Part shown: in pieces, positions 10,519-18,042 of the stretch
How positions within the stretch are numbered: position 1 is the stretch's first letter
How the letters are laid out: each line of letters starts with the position of its first letter
Source of the DNA: Larix sibirica
Taxonomy: Eukaryota; Streptophyta; Pinopsida; Pinales; Pinaceae
Length of the DNA stretch: 18,178 nt
NCBI GenBank assembly: GCA_004151065.3
Contig: NWUY0300019407.1
Coordinates: 8,344-26,521 of the forward strand
Direction of reading: 5' to 3'
Position numbers and translations under genes: made by a program
Notes under the pieces: generated by a model
The model's input: only the letters and a program-made list of their open reading frames with translations
Told to the model about the DNA's origin: nothing
Database searches by the model: none

Positions 10519-11065
10519 TCAAATATCATCCACCGCATAGCAATACTGCTCATCTCAATCGAAGGACTGGCTCATGCCTCTGATAGGCTTGATCTGCATC
10601 ATGGTTGCCCCGCTACTATGGATGTGATAACATCTGGCTCCAACTGGGACAAGTGCTCTAAGGGAGAGAGTGCTNACAAGTGCTCTAAGGGTGAGAGTGC
10701 TTGAGAACCTCAGAAATCTCTGGTCCACAGCACCCCTCTCAGCAATCAACGATCGTGCACCTGAGCATCTGCTTCATATTCAGATCCATACCTGTTCCTG
10801 CACATCAGAAATGCTCTACCAATCTCCTGCAGATCAAGTGTCGGGCTGCTCAAAATGTAAATGCATAAAATAAACTGAAATAAAATGCTGAAAATGAAAT
10901 ACTACTCTAATGACTGAAATAAAATTTATTTAATTGCAGCAATGAAAAGACACACAGTTAAGCAAATCACCAGACTCAATGGCAAAAATAACTAACTACT
11001 GCTCAAGTGAGCTTATTTGGCCTACCTACCCTACTCTAGCCCATTCAGATAGGTACTAAGTAAAA
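10519..11065 (-). other. 3' untranslated part of the gag-only element, with two N joins nearby
   Basis: No convincing coding sequence. It lies between the end of the long ORF and the 3' LTR. A clear polypurine tract is not visible at the LTR edge. A 13-base string actgaaataaaat occurs twice (near 10875 and 10914). The N at 10675 lies inside it and the N at 11087 just beyond it. Confidence 0.5.
10675..10675. other. Single-N contig join, 26 bp flanking overlap
   Basis: The 26 bases before the N (10649-10674) recur directly after it (10676-10701) with one mismatch (agggagag against agggtgag). Same geometry as the join at 5605. Confidence 0.88.
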
Positions 11066-12784
11066 TCATAAATCCAGTGCAACCATNAAATCATAAATCC
11101 AGTGTAACCATTCATCAAACGGATTAATGATTTTTCTTTGATGTTCTTTAACAAAACAAATCAAGATTGGATTAAAGATCATTGAATTCAATGTCATGAT
11201 CTTCCTGATTTGTTCAAAAATAAAAAAGGGATTTGAATGGTGCAAAATGAAATCATGCCAAGGAGAAGATTGACTTATACAAATGTCCTCCATCAAAATA
11301 TCAATAGGATCATAGAAGTTATGCACGTTATTGTTCAAAATGCATGGAGGGAAAATATGTGACAAATGATTCAACTCTCCTTGACTCAAACTGTTTTGCT
11401 CATTTACTAAGGTCACATACTCAATTTTGTTCTTCCTGGGATTGATGATAGAACCAATTTTGCACAAATTAAAGCTTAAAAGACCAGAAATCAAGATTAA
11501 ACCCACTTGTTGCTCAATGACCGAGAAAAGATGAAAGTTATCTTTATATACCCTTTCAAACCACCAATTAACAAAATGAAATACATCTTGTAGCAAGGAT
11601 GGCTGAAACAGGACATGAGATGTTGTACCATCAACCATGCGATAATCACTAGACTCCCGACCGAAGATATCAAAAGAAACTGTTTGATTCGAACTCAAAA
11701 CCATGCAAGAGGACTCCAGAAGTTGGGATGGGTGGGCAGATTGAAAACATGTATTTGTTCCTATATGACTTATGCTGATTGATCTCGGAATTTGAGGAGA
11801 GAAGACTTTTAGGTCAATGAAACTCTCATTTCCATGAATGATTTCAAAATTTATGATAGGCTTGACACTTATTTCATGGAGACCATACTTGTCATAACAG
11901 GGGATGAACTCATCCCGATCAAAGACTAAGTGAGGGAAAGTATCAACACAAGGTGAATCACTCCTTGAAGGCTCTTCATAGCCGGTTAGACATCTCGAAG
12001 GCTGTAACAAAGAATCTTCTTGATCCAGATAATTTACCCCCAAATTATCATTGAGTAACCGTTCATCATTAGGTTTTCCATTATGCACAGCAGAAAATGA
12101 ATCATTATCATTCAATTGGCAAGTCAGAAAAGTAATAAGTTCACTTTTAAACTCACAATAATCCTCACACATTTTCATAAGGGATTCCTCAAATGATACT
12201 TGCTCATTGTCCCAAATTTCTTCATGATGATTAATGAGTTCTTTCTCTTCATCTATGCCTTCCTCGGGCAATGATGACAAAGAGATTTTATCAAGCTTCT
12301 CTTCCAAGTCAATATTCAAATCAAATTCTTGAGGATCCGGAACGTGCTCATCATCATGGATACTCTTCAAATATTCTATAAGCTCTTCACAAATTGAACG
12401 ATCACTTAAGAGATCAGTCAAAGACACACTTAATGATGGCTCAGGAGAGGAGAAATCAAGTTGATAAGGACATTCATCAATCATCTCATCATTGTTATTC
12501 TGATTGTTCTCATTGAATTTATCCTCAATAGCACATCCATTGCTTGATGGCTCTCTCATGGATTCTTCAATGTTGTTACCCCATTCTTTCTTTAATAACT
12601 CAGTGAAACAGTCATACCCAGTGATTGATCCTGGCTCTAAATGTTCAAACCACAGTCGAGCATCCCCATCCAAGGATTCACCAAGGGCGCGCATTGTAAA
12701 CATCTTCATCTTCCGCACCCCTAACCTCCATGTGATCCCATAAAACATCCAAGTGAGTTTCAATAGATATGTCTTTGGTTCCAA
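11066..12784 (-). CDS. End of Ty3-type gag domain fused to a long acidic protein of unknown function
   Basis: An open frame of about 570 codons, the longest in the window. Residues about 31-70 match the Ty3 gag capsid-like region: MRALGESLDGDARLWFEHL, PGSI, then FTELLKKEWG. Residues about 95-215 are rich in Asp, Glu and Asn (DLNIDLEEKLDK, LPEEGIDEEKEL). Residues about 215-565 are more hydrophobic and match no family I know; there is no zinc knuckle and no protease or polymerase motif. The frame opens at a TTG, not an ATG, because it is shifted relative to the upstream gag, so the 5' limit is not a real start. Near the 3' end it crosses the N at 11087; removing the repeated 24 bases would put a stop three codons after IYD. 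It is probably an element protein, not a host gene. Confidence 0.65.
   Translation of the reverse strand: MEPKTYLLKLTWMFYGITWRLGVRKMKMFTMRALGESLDGDARLWFEHLEPGSITGYDCFTELLKKEWGNNIEESMREPSSNGCAIEDKFNENNQNNNDEMIDECPYQLDFSSPEPSLSVSLTDLLSDRSICEELIEYLKSIHDDEHVPDPQEFDLNIDLEEKLDKISLSSLPEEGIDEEKELINHHEEIWDNEQVSFEESLMKMCEDYCEFKSELITFLTCQLNDNDSFSAVHNGKPNDERLLNDNLGVNYLDQEDSLLQPSRCLTGYEEPSRSDSPCVDTFPHLVFDRDEFIPCYDKYGLHEISVKPIINFEIIHGNESFIDLKVFSPQIPRSISISHIGTNTCFQSAHPSQLLESSCMVLSSNQTVSFDIFGRESSDYRMVDGTTSHVLFQPSLLQDVFHFVNWWFERVYKDNFHLFSVIEQQVGLILISGLLSFNLCKIGSIINPRKNKIEYVTLVNEQNSLSQGELNHLSHIFPPCILNNNVHNFYDPIDILMEDICISQSSPWHDFILHHSNPFFIFEQIRKIMTLNSMIFNPILICFVKEHQRKIINPFDEWLHWIYDXMVALDL
11087..11087. other. 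Single-N contig join, 24 bp flanking overlap
   Basis: The 24 bases before the N (11063-11086) recur directly after it (11088-11111) with one mismatch (C at 11080, T at 11105). The join falls in the last codons of the long ORF, so its apparent C-terminus is unreliable. Confidence 0.88.
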
Positions 12785-12821
12785 TGAAACGAGGCAGCCT
12801 CTTGATGTAATTGTTTGGCAT
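12678..12821 (-). pseudogene. Middle segment of Ty3-type gag in a second frame
   Basis: A 47-codon frame from an ATG at 12819-12821 to a TGA at 12678-12680. It reads as the normal start of the gag capsid-like region (NNYIKRLPRFIGTKD, then ETHLDVLWDHME). It overlaps the long downstream frame, and the family-like reading passes from this frame to that one near 12693-12697, where a one-base insertion would explain the shift. It also lies one frame away from the ORF to its right. Confidence 0.6.
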
Positions 12822-13200
12822 AGAATGGGGTGCCCCTTGTATTTAAGAAAAATTCAAAAGGAGAGGGTTTAGCCCTAGTGGTTCTAGCTACTTGGCTCGG
12901 ACATCTATTAGGGCCACAAGGGTCATTCAATTGACTATTCTGATTACAAATTATTTGTTGGGTTTGACGCCTACTTGAGCTAGAAGGGGCAAAACTCTTA
13001 TTTGAAGAATGAGGAAAATGGTGGGCATCATAAGAGTTATAATATTCAGGTTCATACGCAGAGTGATGCTCAAAATCATCCTCATACCGATGTGCTGATC
13101 GCCATTTGTTTCTTTCCTCCAATTGCCTTTTATACACAGATAGATTCTCATGCATTTCTTTCATGCATCTTGACATTTGGAGGAAAACGTCTGAATTCAT
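12760..13200 (-). CDS. N-terminal ORF of the gag-only element
   Basis: 146 codons starting with an ATG at 13198-13200, about 250 bp downstream of the 5' LTR. It begins MNSDVFLQMSRCMKEMHENL, has a charged, coiled-coil-like start, then a His/Tyr/Ser-rich low-complexity middle (residues about 38-80) and a basic stretch near residues 105-115. No catalytic motif. Its place between leader and capsid-like region suggests the gag N-terminus or a short leader protein. Family-like reading changes frame around 12820-12850, so the last 20 or so codons are probably not native. Confidence 0.5.
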   Translation of the reverse strand: MNSDVFLQMSRCMKEMHENLSVYKRQLEERNKWRSAHRYEDDFEHHSAYEPEYYNSYDAHHFPHSSNKSFAPSSSSRRQTQQIICNQNSQLNDPCGPNRCPSQVARTTRAKPSPFEFFLNTRGTPFYAKQLHQEAASFHWNQRHIY

Positions 13201-13429
13201 TATGATTTATGGATTGGGTTCGCTTCTGAGTGGAGTCGCCAGGTGAATGAAATGTCCTATTCACCAAAGGATATGTCGTTGGGAAGGATGAAAGTATGCA
13301 AGAAATATGAAAGTGACTGGGAAAATTAAGAATGAAAAACGCAGTCACACAAATCAGATCCAGATGTGATATGATCAGAAGATTAACGCAATGTGGAAAA
13401 CTCGTAGACACCAAAGGTAAGCCTCTACC
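13201..13429 (-). other. Leader of the gag-only element
   Basis: Untranslated leader between the primer-site candidate and the first ATG. An open frame (13148-13414) crosses it but shows no family resemblance. Part of it, tggagtcgccagg near 13235, echoes the tggcgat of the primer-site region in inverse sense. Confidence 0.45.
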
Positions 13430-13451
13430 TCCTCGACGGCATCGCCAAAAA
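13430..13451 (-). other. Primer-binding-site candidate of the gag-only element
   Basis: Immediately inside the 5' LTR the minus strand reads TTTTTGGCGATGCCGTCGAGG. Many plant Ty3 elements of the Athila/Tat type have TTTTGGCGCCGTTG at this place, complementary to a tRNA 3' end. The position and TGG start fit; the middle differs, so the primer tRNA cannot be named. Confidence 0.5.
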
Positions 13452-14062
13452 TGTTATCACTTAACTTGTAGCTGCCCCTAGATGTTACCCTATCCAGGAT
13501 GGTAGAGGGGACGTGTAGCTAAAGAAGCGACAGTGGAGTATCTCACTCACTGAAAGGGAAAACGGTTGTCACACCGAGTAAGATGACTCTTCGCTTTAAG
13601 CCTCACTGAGAGTGGGCTAAAGGGGAGACCCTAATCAATCCTTGTGGGAAAGATCTCTGGCCAGGAAACCAAACCAGGTCTCAATGATGACAAGTTTAAT
13701 GGAAGGAATCCTGAAGTAAACCATAGATAAAAAAACGTAAAGACTTTAATGTAGACGAATCTAGGGATTGAAAGTGTTGCTTTCAAAGATTTTGTTGATT
13801 TAAAACAAGCAGTTAAGTTTGCATTTCATACGTGGGGAACTTACAGTTTCGTAGGCAATTTCGTATGATCAGTGTCTTATTATGGGCATTAGGAGTCAAA
13901 TAATTAGTTAATGAACTCTTGAACCTTTGAATTACAATCCAAGTGATAATTAGAGTTTATGAAAATTCAAACTCACAATCCTAGTATCATTTAGAGGCAT
14001 ATCACTTCTCGAGATTATTAATACTTATATAATTCAAAACATTATCGATCTCGCTAGGCTCA
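13452..14062 (-). repeat. 5' LTR of the gag-only element
   Basis: 611 bp matching 9909-10518. Inner edge tgttatcac lies next to the primer-site candidate, outer edge taggctca. The two LTRs agree over long perfect runs, including about 60 bases around 13660-13720. Confidence 0.85.
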
Positions 14063-14102
14063 CAAGTACAAAAGAATATCTTAAAGCATTAATGTGAAAC
14101 CT

Positions 14103-14670
14103 TTACATTCGAATCTTGTCCTTCAACACTCCATGAGGACACCTGTTAAGAATATAGATAGTTATAAGACATTATTCTGCCCAGAGACACATGGGTATAT
14201 CTAGATCATGGATTGTAGATTTGGCTATCTCTATGATGGACCTATTCTTCCTTTCTGCAACCCCATTTTGCTGAGGGTTGTATGGTACTGTTAACTTCTT
14301 CTTGAGACTTGCTTCCTTGCAAGTCTTCATGAAGTGAATCCAAGACTTCCTAGAGGAATCATCAATAAAAGATACATAGTACATGTTACCTAATAAGGAA
14401 GTTGAAGACATGGGTCCACATAGTTTGAGTGGCTTAGGTCAAGAATATCTCATGACCTATGTTCCTTGTAGGAAAAACAACCTTCACATGCTTGTTGAGT
14501 GTACAACCCTTGCACACTCCTTTCTTCTCAACATTAAAGTCCAATAATCCTTGCACCATGTCCTTCAAGCTTGACAACGTTGCATAATGCAAGTGACCTA
14601 TTCTCTTGAGCCAAATCTCACACAAGTTGTCACTCTTATGCATTAGAGCTCTCATTGAATCCCCTTGCAA
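14103..14670 (-). pseudogene. Ty1/copia GAG-pre-integrase and integrase (broken)
   Basis: Integrase would insert the copia cDNA. From the right, 14670-14434 carries the zinc-binding part (RIGHLHYATLSSLKDM, CKGCTLNKHVKVVFP); the first His of the usual WHxxxGH is lost. The first catalytic Asp (family HSD) reads HSN near 14435. After a frameshift come YYVSFIDDSSRKSWIHFMKT, then directly LTVPYNPQQNGVAERKNRS. About 45 residues that normally lie between, including the TDNGGE with the second catalytic Asp, are deleted. The glutamate of VAER remains. An in-frame TAA at 14172-14174 follows LWAE, and a family-like YILNRCP then VLKDK runs on to a stop at 14103. It ends next to the inserted LTR. Confidence 0.85.
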
Positions 14671-14812
14671 CTTGTATAAACCACCCTCTCAAACACCTAT
14701 GGCCAACATCCAATTAGGATATGTGCATCTCTTCTAGATGAGGATTTGCTAATCGTCAAACTCAACTATATATTCGAGGTCTATCATCACTGGAATGAAA
14801 AGGAAGTTTTAG
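14671..14812 (-). other. Degenerate spacer between copia protease and integrase
   Basis: By position this is the end of protease and the linker to the GAG-pre-integrase domain. No frame reads clearly as either, so it is probably decayed coding sequence. Confidence 0.4.
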
Positions 14813-15007
14813 TTAATCCAAGTACATAAAAAACACTAGTAAGCTCAATGATATCTCCTGGTGGCATTTGGAGTCAAATGAATCCCACTCTTGCAACTGG
14901 ATATGTGGCATCGTTGCCAAGTTCCACTTGCATGCCTGCCTCCTGCTCATGAAGTTTGTTGAAGCCCTCTTGTTAGAGGTCATATGTTTGGAGGCTCCAT
15001 TGTCCAC
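14813..15007 (-). pseudogene. Ty1/copia aspartic protease (N-terminal part, broken)
   Basis: The protease would cleave the Gag-Pol polyprotein. The minus strand reads VDNGASKHMTSNKRASTNF from 15007, matching the copia active-site region (usually DSGAS.HMT). The catalytic Asp is kept but Ser is Asn. The usual downstream protease motifs cannot be followed. It is in the same frame as the zinc knuckle to the right, with stop codons between. The frame opens at GTG, so this is an internal segment of pol and not a gene start. Confidence 0.75.
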
Positions 15008-15157
15008 ATTCTAATTGACACTAGACACAGTGTTAGATGACAAGCATGAGACCATAGACAAGTGTGTTTCAAGCTTGGATAAAAGCTCATCTACTCCAGT
15101 TGATGCTTTTGCACTTCCTGCAAACTACTTTTGTTGCTGTTGCTTGTCCTTCTCATG

Positions 15158-15906
15158 ACATTGAGAAGCAAAGTGGCCAAAATTCTGACACTTGAAGCAC
15201 TTGATGTGGTGTAAGTCCTTTCCATGGTTAGAGGAACTTAAATCCTCTTTCTTCCCTTTCTGACCTTATCGAGTCCTCCTTTCTCGTTGCCCTTGTTCAT
15301 CTTGCCGATGAGGGCAAGATTTTGCTCCTCCTACATACTTTCAACATCTCTAGTCTTGTCTCCTCTTGGATGGAGTCATCCCATAGCGTCTCACAAGTGG
15401 GAAGCTTTTTCTGGATAGAGACCCCACAGACAAAGGTTTGCCAAGAAGAGAATCCATTTAATGCAATGGGTACTAACTCTTCACCCTTGACCTCCTCTCC
15501 ATTGTGCAAGCTGATCACAGAGTTCAATAATCTTCATCAAGCAGGAAACTACAATATCTATCTTGTTAATTTGCGTGGCTCTAAGCTCATTTCTCAACAA
15601 CATCTTGCAATTGATGTTGTCACTCTGATATAGAGTGACTAGAGCATCAAACATGTCCTTTCTTGTGGTCTTCTCAATGATGTAAGGGACCAAATGATCC
15701 TTCATAGGGTCAAGGATGACTCGCTTGGCCTTGGCCATCTTTTTTTTATGGCTTTCCAACAGTGCGGGATCGATAGGCTCTACAACAACGTTTTCAACAA
15801 AGTCCCTTAGTTCTTGCTCCTCCAACATCTTTAATTGACACTTCCACAAGACAAAGTTAGAGGGATCTTCCAATCTATCTTCATATCTGAGACTGAATGT
15901 TGTCAT
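15158..15906 (-). pseudogene. Ty1/copia gag with CCHC zinc knuckle (frameshifted)
   Basis: Gag forms the virus-like particle and packages element RNA. The best start is the ATG at 15904-15906 (MTTFSLRYEDRLEDPSNF), because the open frame further right begins at a GTG with no family match. Landmarks of the plant copia gag (UBN2-type) domain follow: LWKCQLKMLEEQELRDFVEN, DHLVPYI, MFDALVTLYQSDN, LRNELRA. Near 15500 the reading shifts frame into LVPIALNGFSSWQTFV and ETLWDDSIQEETR. After another shift comes the zinc knuckle CFKCQNFGHFASQC (15158-15199, CX2CX4HX4C), which binds nucleic acid. All landmarks are in family order. At least two frameshifts make it non-functional. Confidence 0.88.
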
Positions 15907-15999
15907 ACTGCTACATTGGAATATTTTGCGAAATAGAACATATGAGCAACCTAACAAAAAAAACCTTTTCACAAGTTCACTGTGCTTTTCTCAAGCATG

Positions 16000-16265
16000 G
16001 ATCATGGGCATCTCACCCTTGAAATCTCTGGACAACTCCCTCTTTCAGGTAGCAACTTTACTTTTCTTCCCTTGGAATATAATTCCCGGGGAAACTCTCC
16101 GACACTTACCCTCATTTCAAGGACATTACCCAATGTTAAGCCGACCGTGCCTAAGTTCCAAGCACCTTGCCCTGAGGGAATCAAAGAGAGTTGAACCTGT
16201 GACCTCCCTTACATTGGGGGAGAGATCTCACGTTTGGCTCATGACCACTTGAGCTAACCCTCAGA
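16000..16265 (-). mobile_element. tRNA-derived SINE candidate in the copia leader
   Basis: The minus strand has an RNA polymerase III box A match (TAGCTCAAGTGG, about 16245-16256) and a box B match (GGTTCAACTC, 16188-16197) about 50 bp apart, the spacing of tRNA-derived promoters. The wording GGTTAGCTCAAGTGG is typical of plant SINE heads. A 26-bp imperfect direct repeat (gacaactccc...caggtagca) occurs at 16031-16056 and 16318-16344 and might be the target duplication, but it is long and leaves about 60 bp before box A, so the ends are uncertain. No intact tRNA fold is claimed. It lies between the gag start and the primer site, where copia leaders are normally unique. Confidence 0.45.
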
Positions 16266-16277
16266 GCTAGGTAGAAA

Positions 16278-16366
16278 CCCTACTATCCATTCAAGGATAT
16301 TCCTTTTGATACCTCTTGACAACTCCCCCTCACAGGTAGCAGCCCTACTATCCGTTCAAGGATTCC
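16278..16366. repeat. Short direct repeats in the copia leader
   Basis: The motif ccctactatccrttcaagga occurs at 16278-16303 and 16343-16366, 65 bp apart. Together with the gacaactccc repeat it makes a small repeat cluster next to the primer site. Confidence 0.7.
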
Positions 16367-16383
16367 TAGAAGGTTTCAGGAAA

Positions 16384-16397
16384 CTGCTTTGATACCA
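16384..16397 (-). other. Primer-binding site of the copia element (tRNA-Met type)
   Basis: The minus strand reads TGGTATCAAAGCAG directly after the LTR end ACTCA. This closely matches the TGGTATCAGAGC site common in plant copia elements, complementary to the 3' end of initiator tRNA-Met. It fixes the element's orientation and the inner edge of the 5' LTR. Confidence 0.88.
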
Positions 16398-16932
16398 TGA
16401 GTAAATTTTCTAACACATGGTAAACGTATAGTTAAAGAATATAACTATAACTCAATTAGGTCATTGTTAACTCTTGCCATTGCTTTTATTAATTTTGAAT
16501 AGGAAAAACATATTTGCTACGCAAAAATACCCCTAAATTGCTAGTTGCTAGACTCAAGACTCCATGAGTGAGTTTATAACTCCGCCTTCTCTCTTATAGA
16601 TTTTGAGAAGGGTGTACTAGGGTTTGCATGTGATTCAAATTCAAAAATAGAATTTGCTTTATCCTAAGTCAAACCTAAAAACAAAATTTACTAAAAATAT
16701 AACCAAATTGAATCTTTCATTGGTGGTGCATGCCTCTAAGATTAGCTAGTGGTGGTGCATGCCTTATCTTAGGCTAGTTGGTAGGCGCATGCATGCACCT
16801 TGTTCTTCTATAAATCAAGAGCAATGCACCTCCAACTTGAGAATTGTGATGTGCCTGTCTAGCTTCTATGGTTGTTGAATAGGTACCCAAAGTTGTTGCT
16901 ATAGAGGATTGTTTGGGGTACACTCACGAACA
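16398..16932 (-). repeat. 5' LTR of the Ty1/copia element
   Basis: 535 bp aligning along its length with 8853-9398 (roughly 80% alike by eye, with many small indels). Its inner edge TGAGTAAATTTTC abuts the primer site and its outer edge ends CACGAACA, matching CACTAACA of the other LTR. Confidence 0.88.
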
Positions 16933-17733
16933 TCTCCAAGAAGACAAAGGAACTCTAGCTCCTCAAGAGAGACAGATGACAAGTACAAGTGAAAACTCTT
17001 GAGAGAGAGGGGGGAAGCATGCACTCTCCTCTAGGTTACATCTCTACACATCAATTAATAAGAATGAACACTATGATGAATGAATGGAAAGTCTCTCTCC
17101 TTCCTTTAATTATATGAGAGGTTAGGGAGGCCAACAATATAATGTGGACATTAGCCCTTACAAGCAACCTACAATGAGCCCTTTGTAGGCCAACGCAAGT
17201 GAGATGCTACACTCCAAGTACATGTGTCATGTTACAAGGTGATATCATGCACAATAATGGCTCTGAGGTGATCTAGCTGCATAAGGCATGTCCACATCCC
17301 TCCATCACAATCCTCCTTAGACTCCATTGATCCTCCTAAGCGATGTATGCCACTGGGTTAGCTACCGCTTGCAAGAACATTGTCGAAGCCCCAAGCCTCC
17401 AAGTTGCCATTTCTAATCCTTTGAACAAGAATCCAAGCTTCCACATGCTACCTAGGCTTGATGCCCTCCTCCAAGTTGCAGAACGCTCCTCATCCCATGT
17501 AGGGTGCTTTCCTCTCAGGTAGAGGGTGAACTCTCCTTGTGGTCACAATGAAGGGCATCCTCCATCCAAGCAAGAGATATCCAATGCCTAAGCCAAGCCA
17601 ACAACCTCCTAAGGTCAAGCATCCATTGAACAAGCTATCTCAATTATGGATATGCATCATGGACCATCTCCCATGTTACAATCCATCTCAAACCATATAG
17701 GGGCTGAACATAAACCATATACCCTCAGATCTC
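16933..17733. other. Flanking DNA with no recognised gene
   Basis: About 800 bp outside the copia 5' LTR with no long open frame or known domain. It has an 8-bp inverted repeat (ctcaagag at 16962-16969, ctcttgag at 16996-17003) and a purine-rich run near 17001-17016. The minus strand from about 17135 reads TGTTGGCCTCCC and could be an LTR start, but no partner repeat is in the window. Confidence 0.4.
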
Positions 17734-18015
17734 ATGAAGTACCTCAAACATGGTGTAAACACTTTTGGAGTAACCCTAAAATTTAACACTCCCACAAGGT
17801 CTTCTGGATGTCAACAACTCAAGCCTCCCTACAACCCCAAACCCAAGGAATTGGTTAATGATCTATTACTCAAAACCTCAAAGGTGGAGGGGACCAAAAT
17901 CCCCGACAAGGATTTGTGCAGAATCCTCACCAAATCCATATTAAGGAAGTATAACATCCCCTTATCAAGGAAATATATATTCCTGTCATCAACCAAACAT
18001 GCAACTTCCTTATGA
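17734..18015 (+). CDS. Unrecognised 93-codon ORF
   Basis: It starts at an ATG and ends with a TGA. The peptide is basic, with KPPYNPKPKELVNDLLLKTSKVEG in two adjacent parts (PPYNPKPKEL, VNDLLLKTSKVEG) and a Lys-rich C-terminal half. No motif I recognise, no promoter evidence, and the opposite strand is also partly open, so it may be a decayed element coding region or chance. Confidence 0.2.
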   Translation: MKYLKHGVNTFGVTLKFNTPTRSSGCQQLKPPYNPKPKELVNDLLLKTSKVEGTKIPDKDLCRILTKSILRKYNIPLSRKYIFLSSTKHATSL

Positions 18016-18042
18016 GGGAGCATATACCATCCTTATATAATA

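Larger units (their letters stand above)
9909..14062 (-). mobile_element. Non-autonomous Ty3-like LTR element with gag and a long unknown ORF, no pol
   Basis: A 4.15 kb element on the minus strand inside the copia pol. It has direct LTRs of 610 and 611 bp (about 93% alike by eye), a primer-site candidate next to the right LTR, a Ty3-type gag, and a long acidic reading frame. I find no protease D-S/T-G, reverse transcriptase YxDD or integrase motifs, so it would depend on another element's pol. The ends TGARCCTA and TGATAACA give TG...CA termini. No target-site duplication is seen (atacc at 9904-9908 against caagt at 14063-14067). Confidence 0.8.
8853..16932 (-). mobile_element. Ty1/copia LTR retrotransposon, degenerate, interrupted by another element
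   Basis: On the minus strand, right to left: 5' LTR, tRNA-Met-type primer site, leader with a SINE-like insert, gag with zinc knuckle, protease, integrase, then the insertion 9909-14062, then RNase H, polypurine tract and 3' LTR. The LTRs are about 80% alike by eye, so the insertion is old. The end of integrase and nearly all of reverse transcriptase are missing at the insertion point. No convincing target-site duplication is present (gctct at 8848-8852 against tctcc at 16933-16937). The two halves could come from two related elements, but shared orientation, matched LTRs and complementary domain content favour one. Confidence 0.8.

Noticed and set aside
10501-10873. Plus-strand ORFs around the N at 10675
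   Set aside because: They exist partly because the N and the repeated 26 bases alter the frame; no family resemblance.
12504-12743. 79-codon plus-strand ORF
   Set aside because: Antisense shadow of the gag and long-ORF coding sequence.
15322-15633. 103-codon plus-strand ORF
   Set aside because: Antisense shadow of the copia gag, which has clear family landmarks on the minus strand.
15926-16252. 108-codon plus-strand ORF and overlapping frames on both strands
   Set aside because: Lies over the SINE candidate and leader; no protein resemblance and competing frames on both strands.
16806-16816. TATA-like ctataaatc in the copia LTR, also at 4943-4951 in the other LTR
   Set aside because: The TATAAAT reading is on the plus strand, opposite to the element's transcription, so it is not supported as the LTR promoter.
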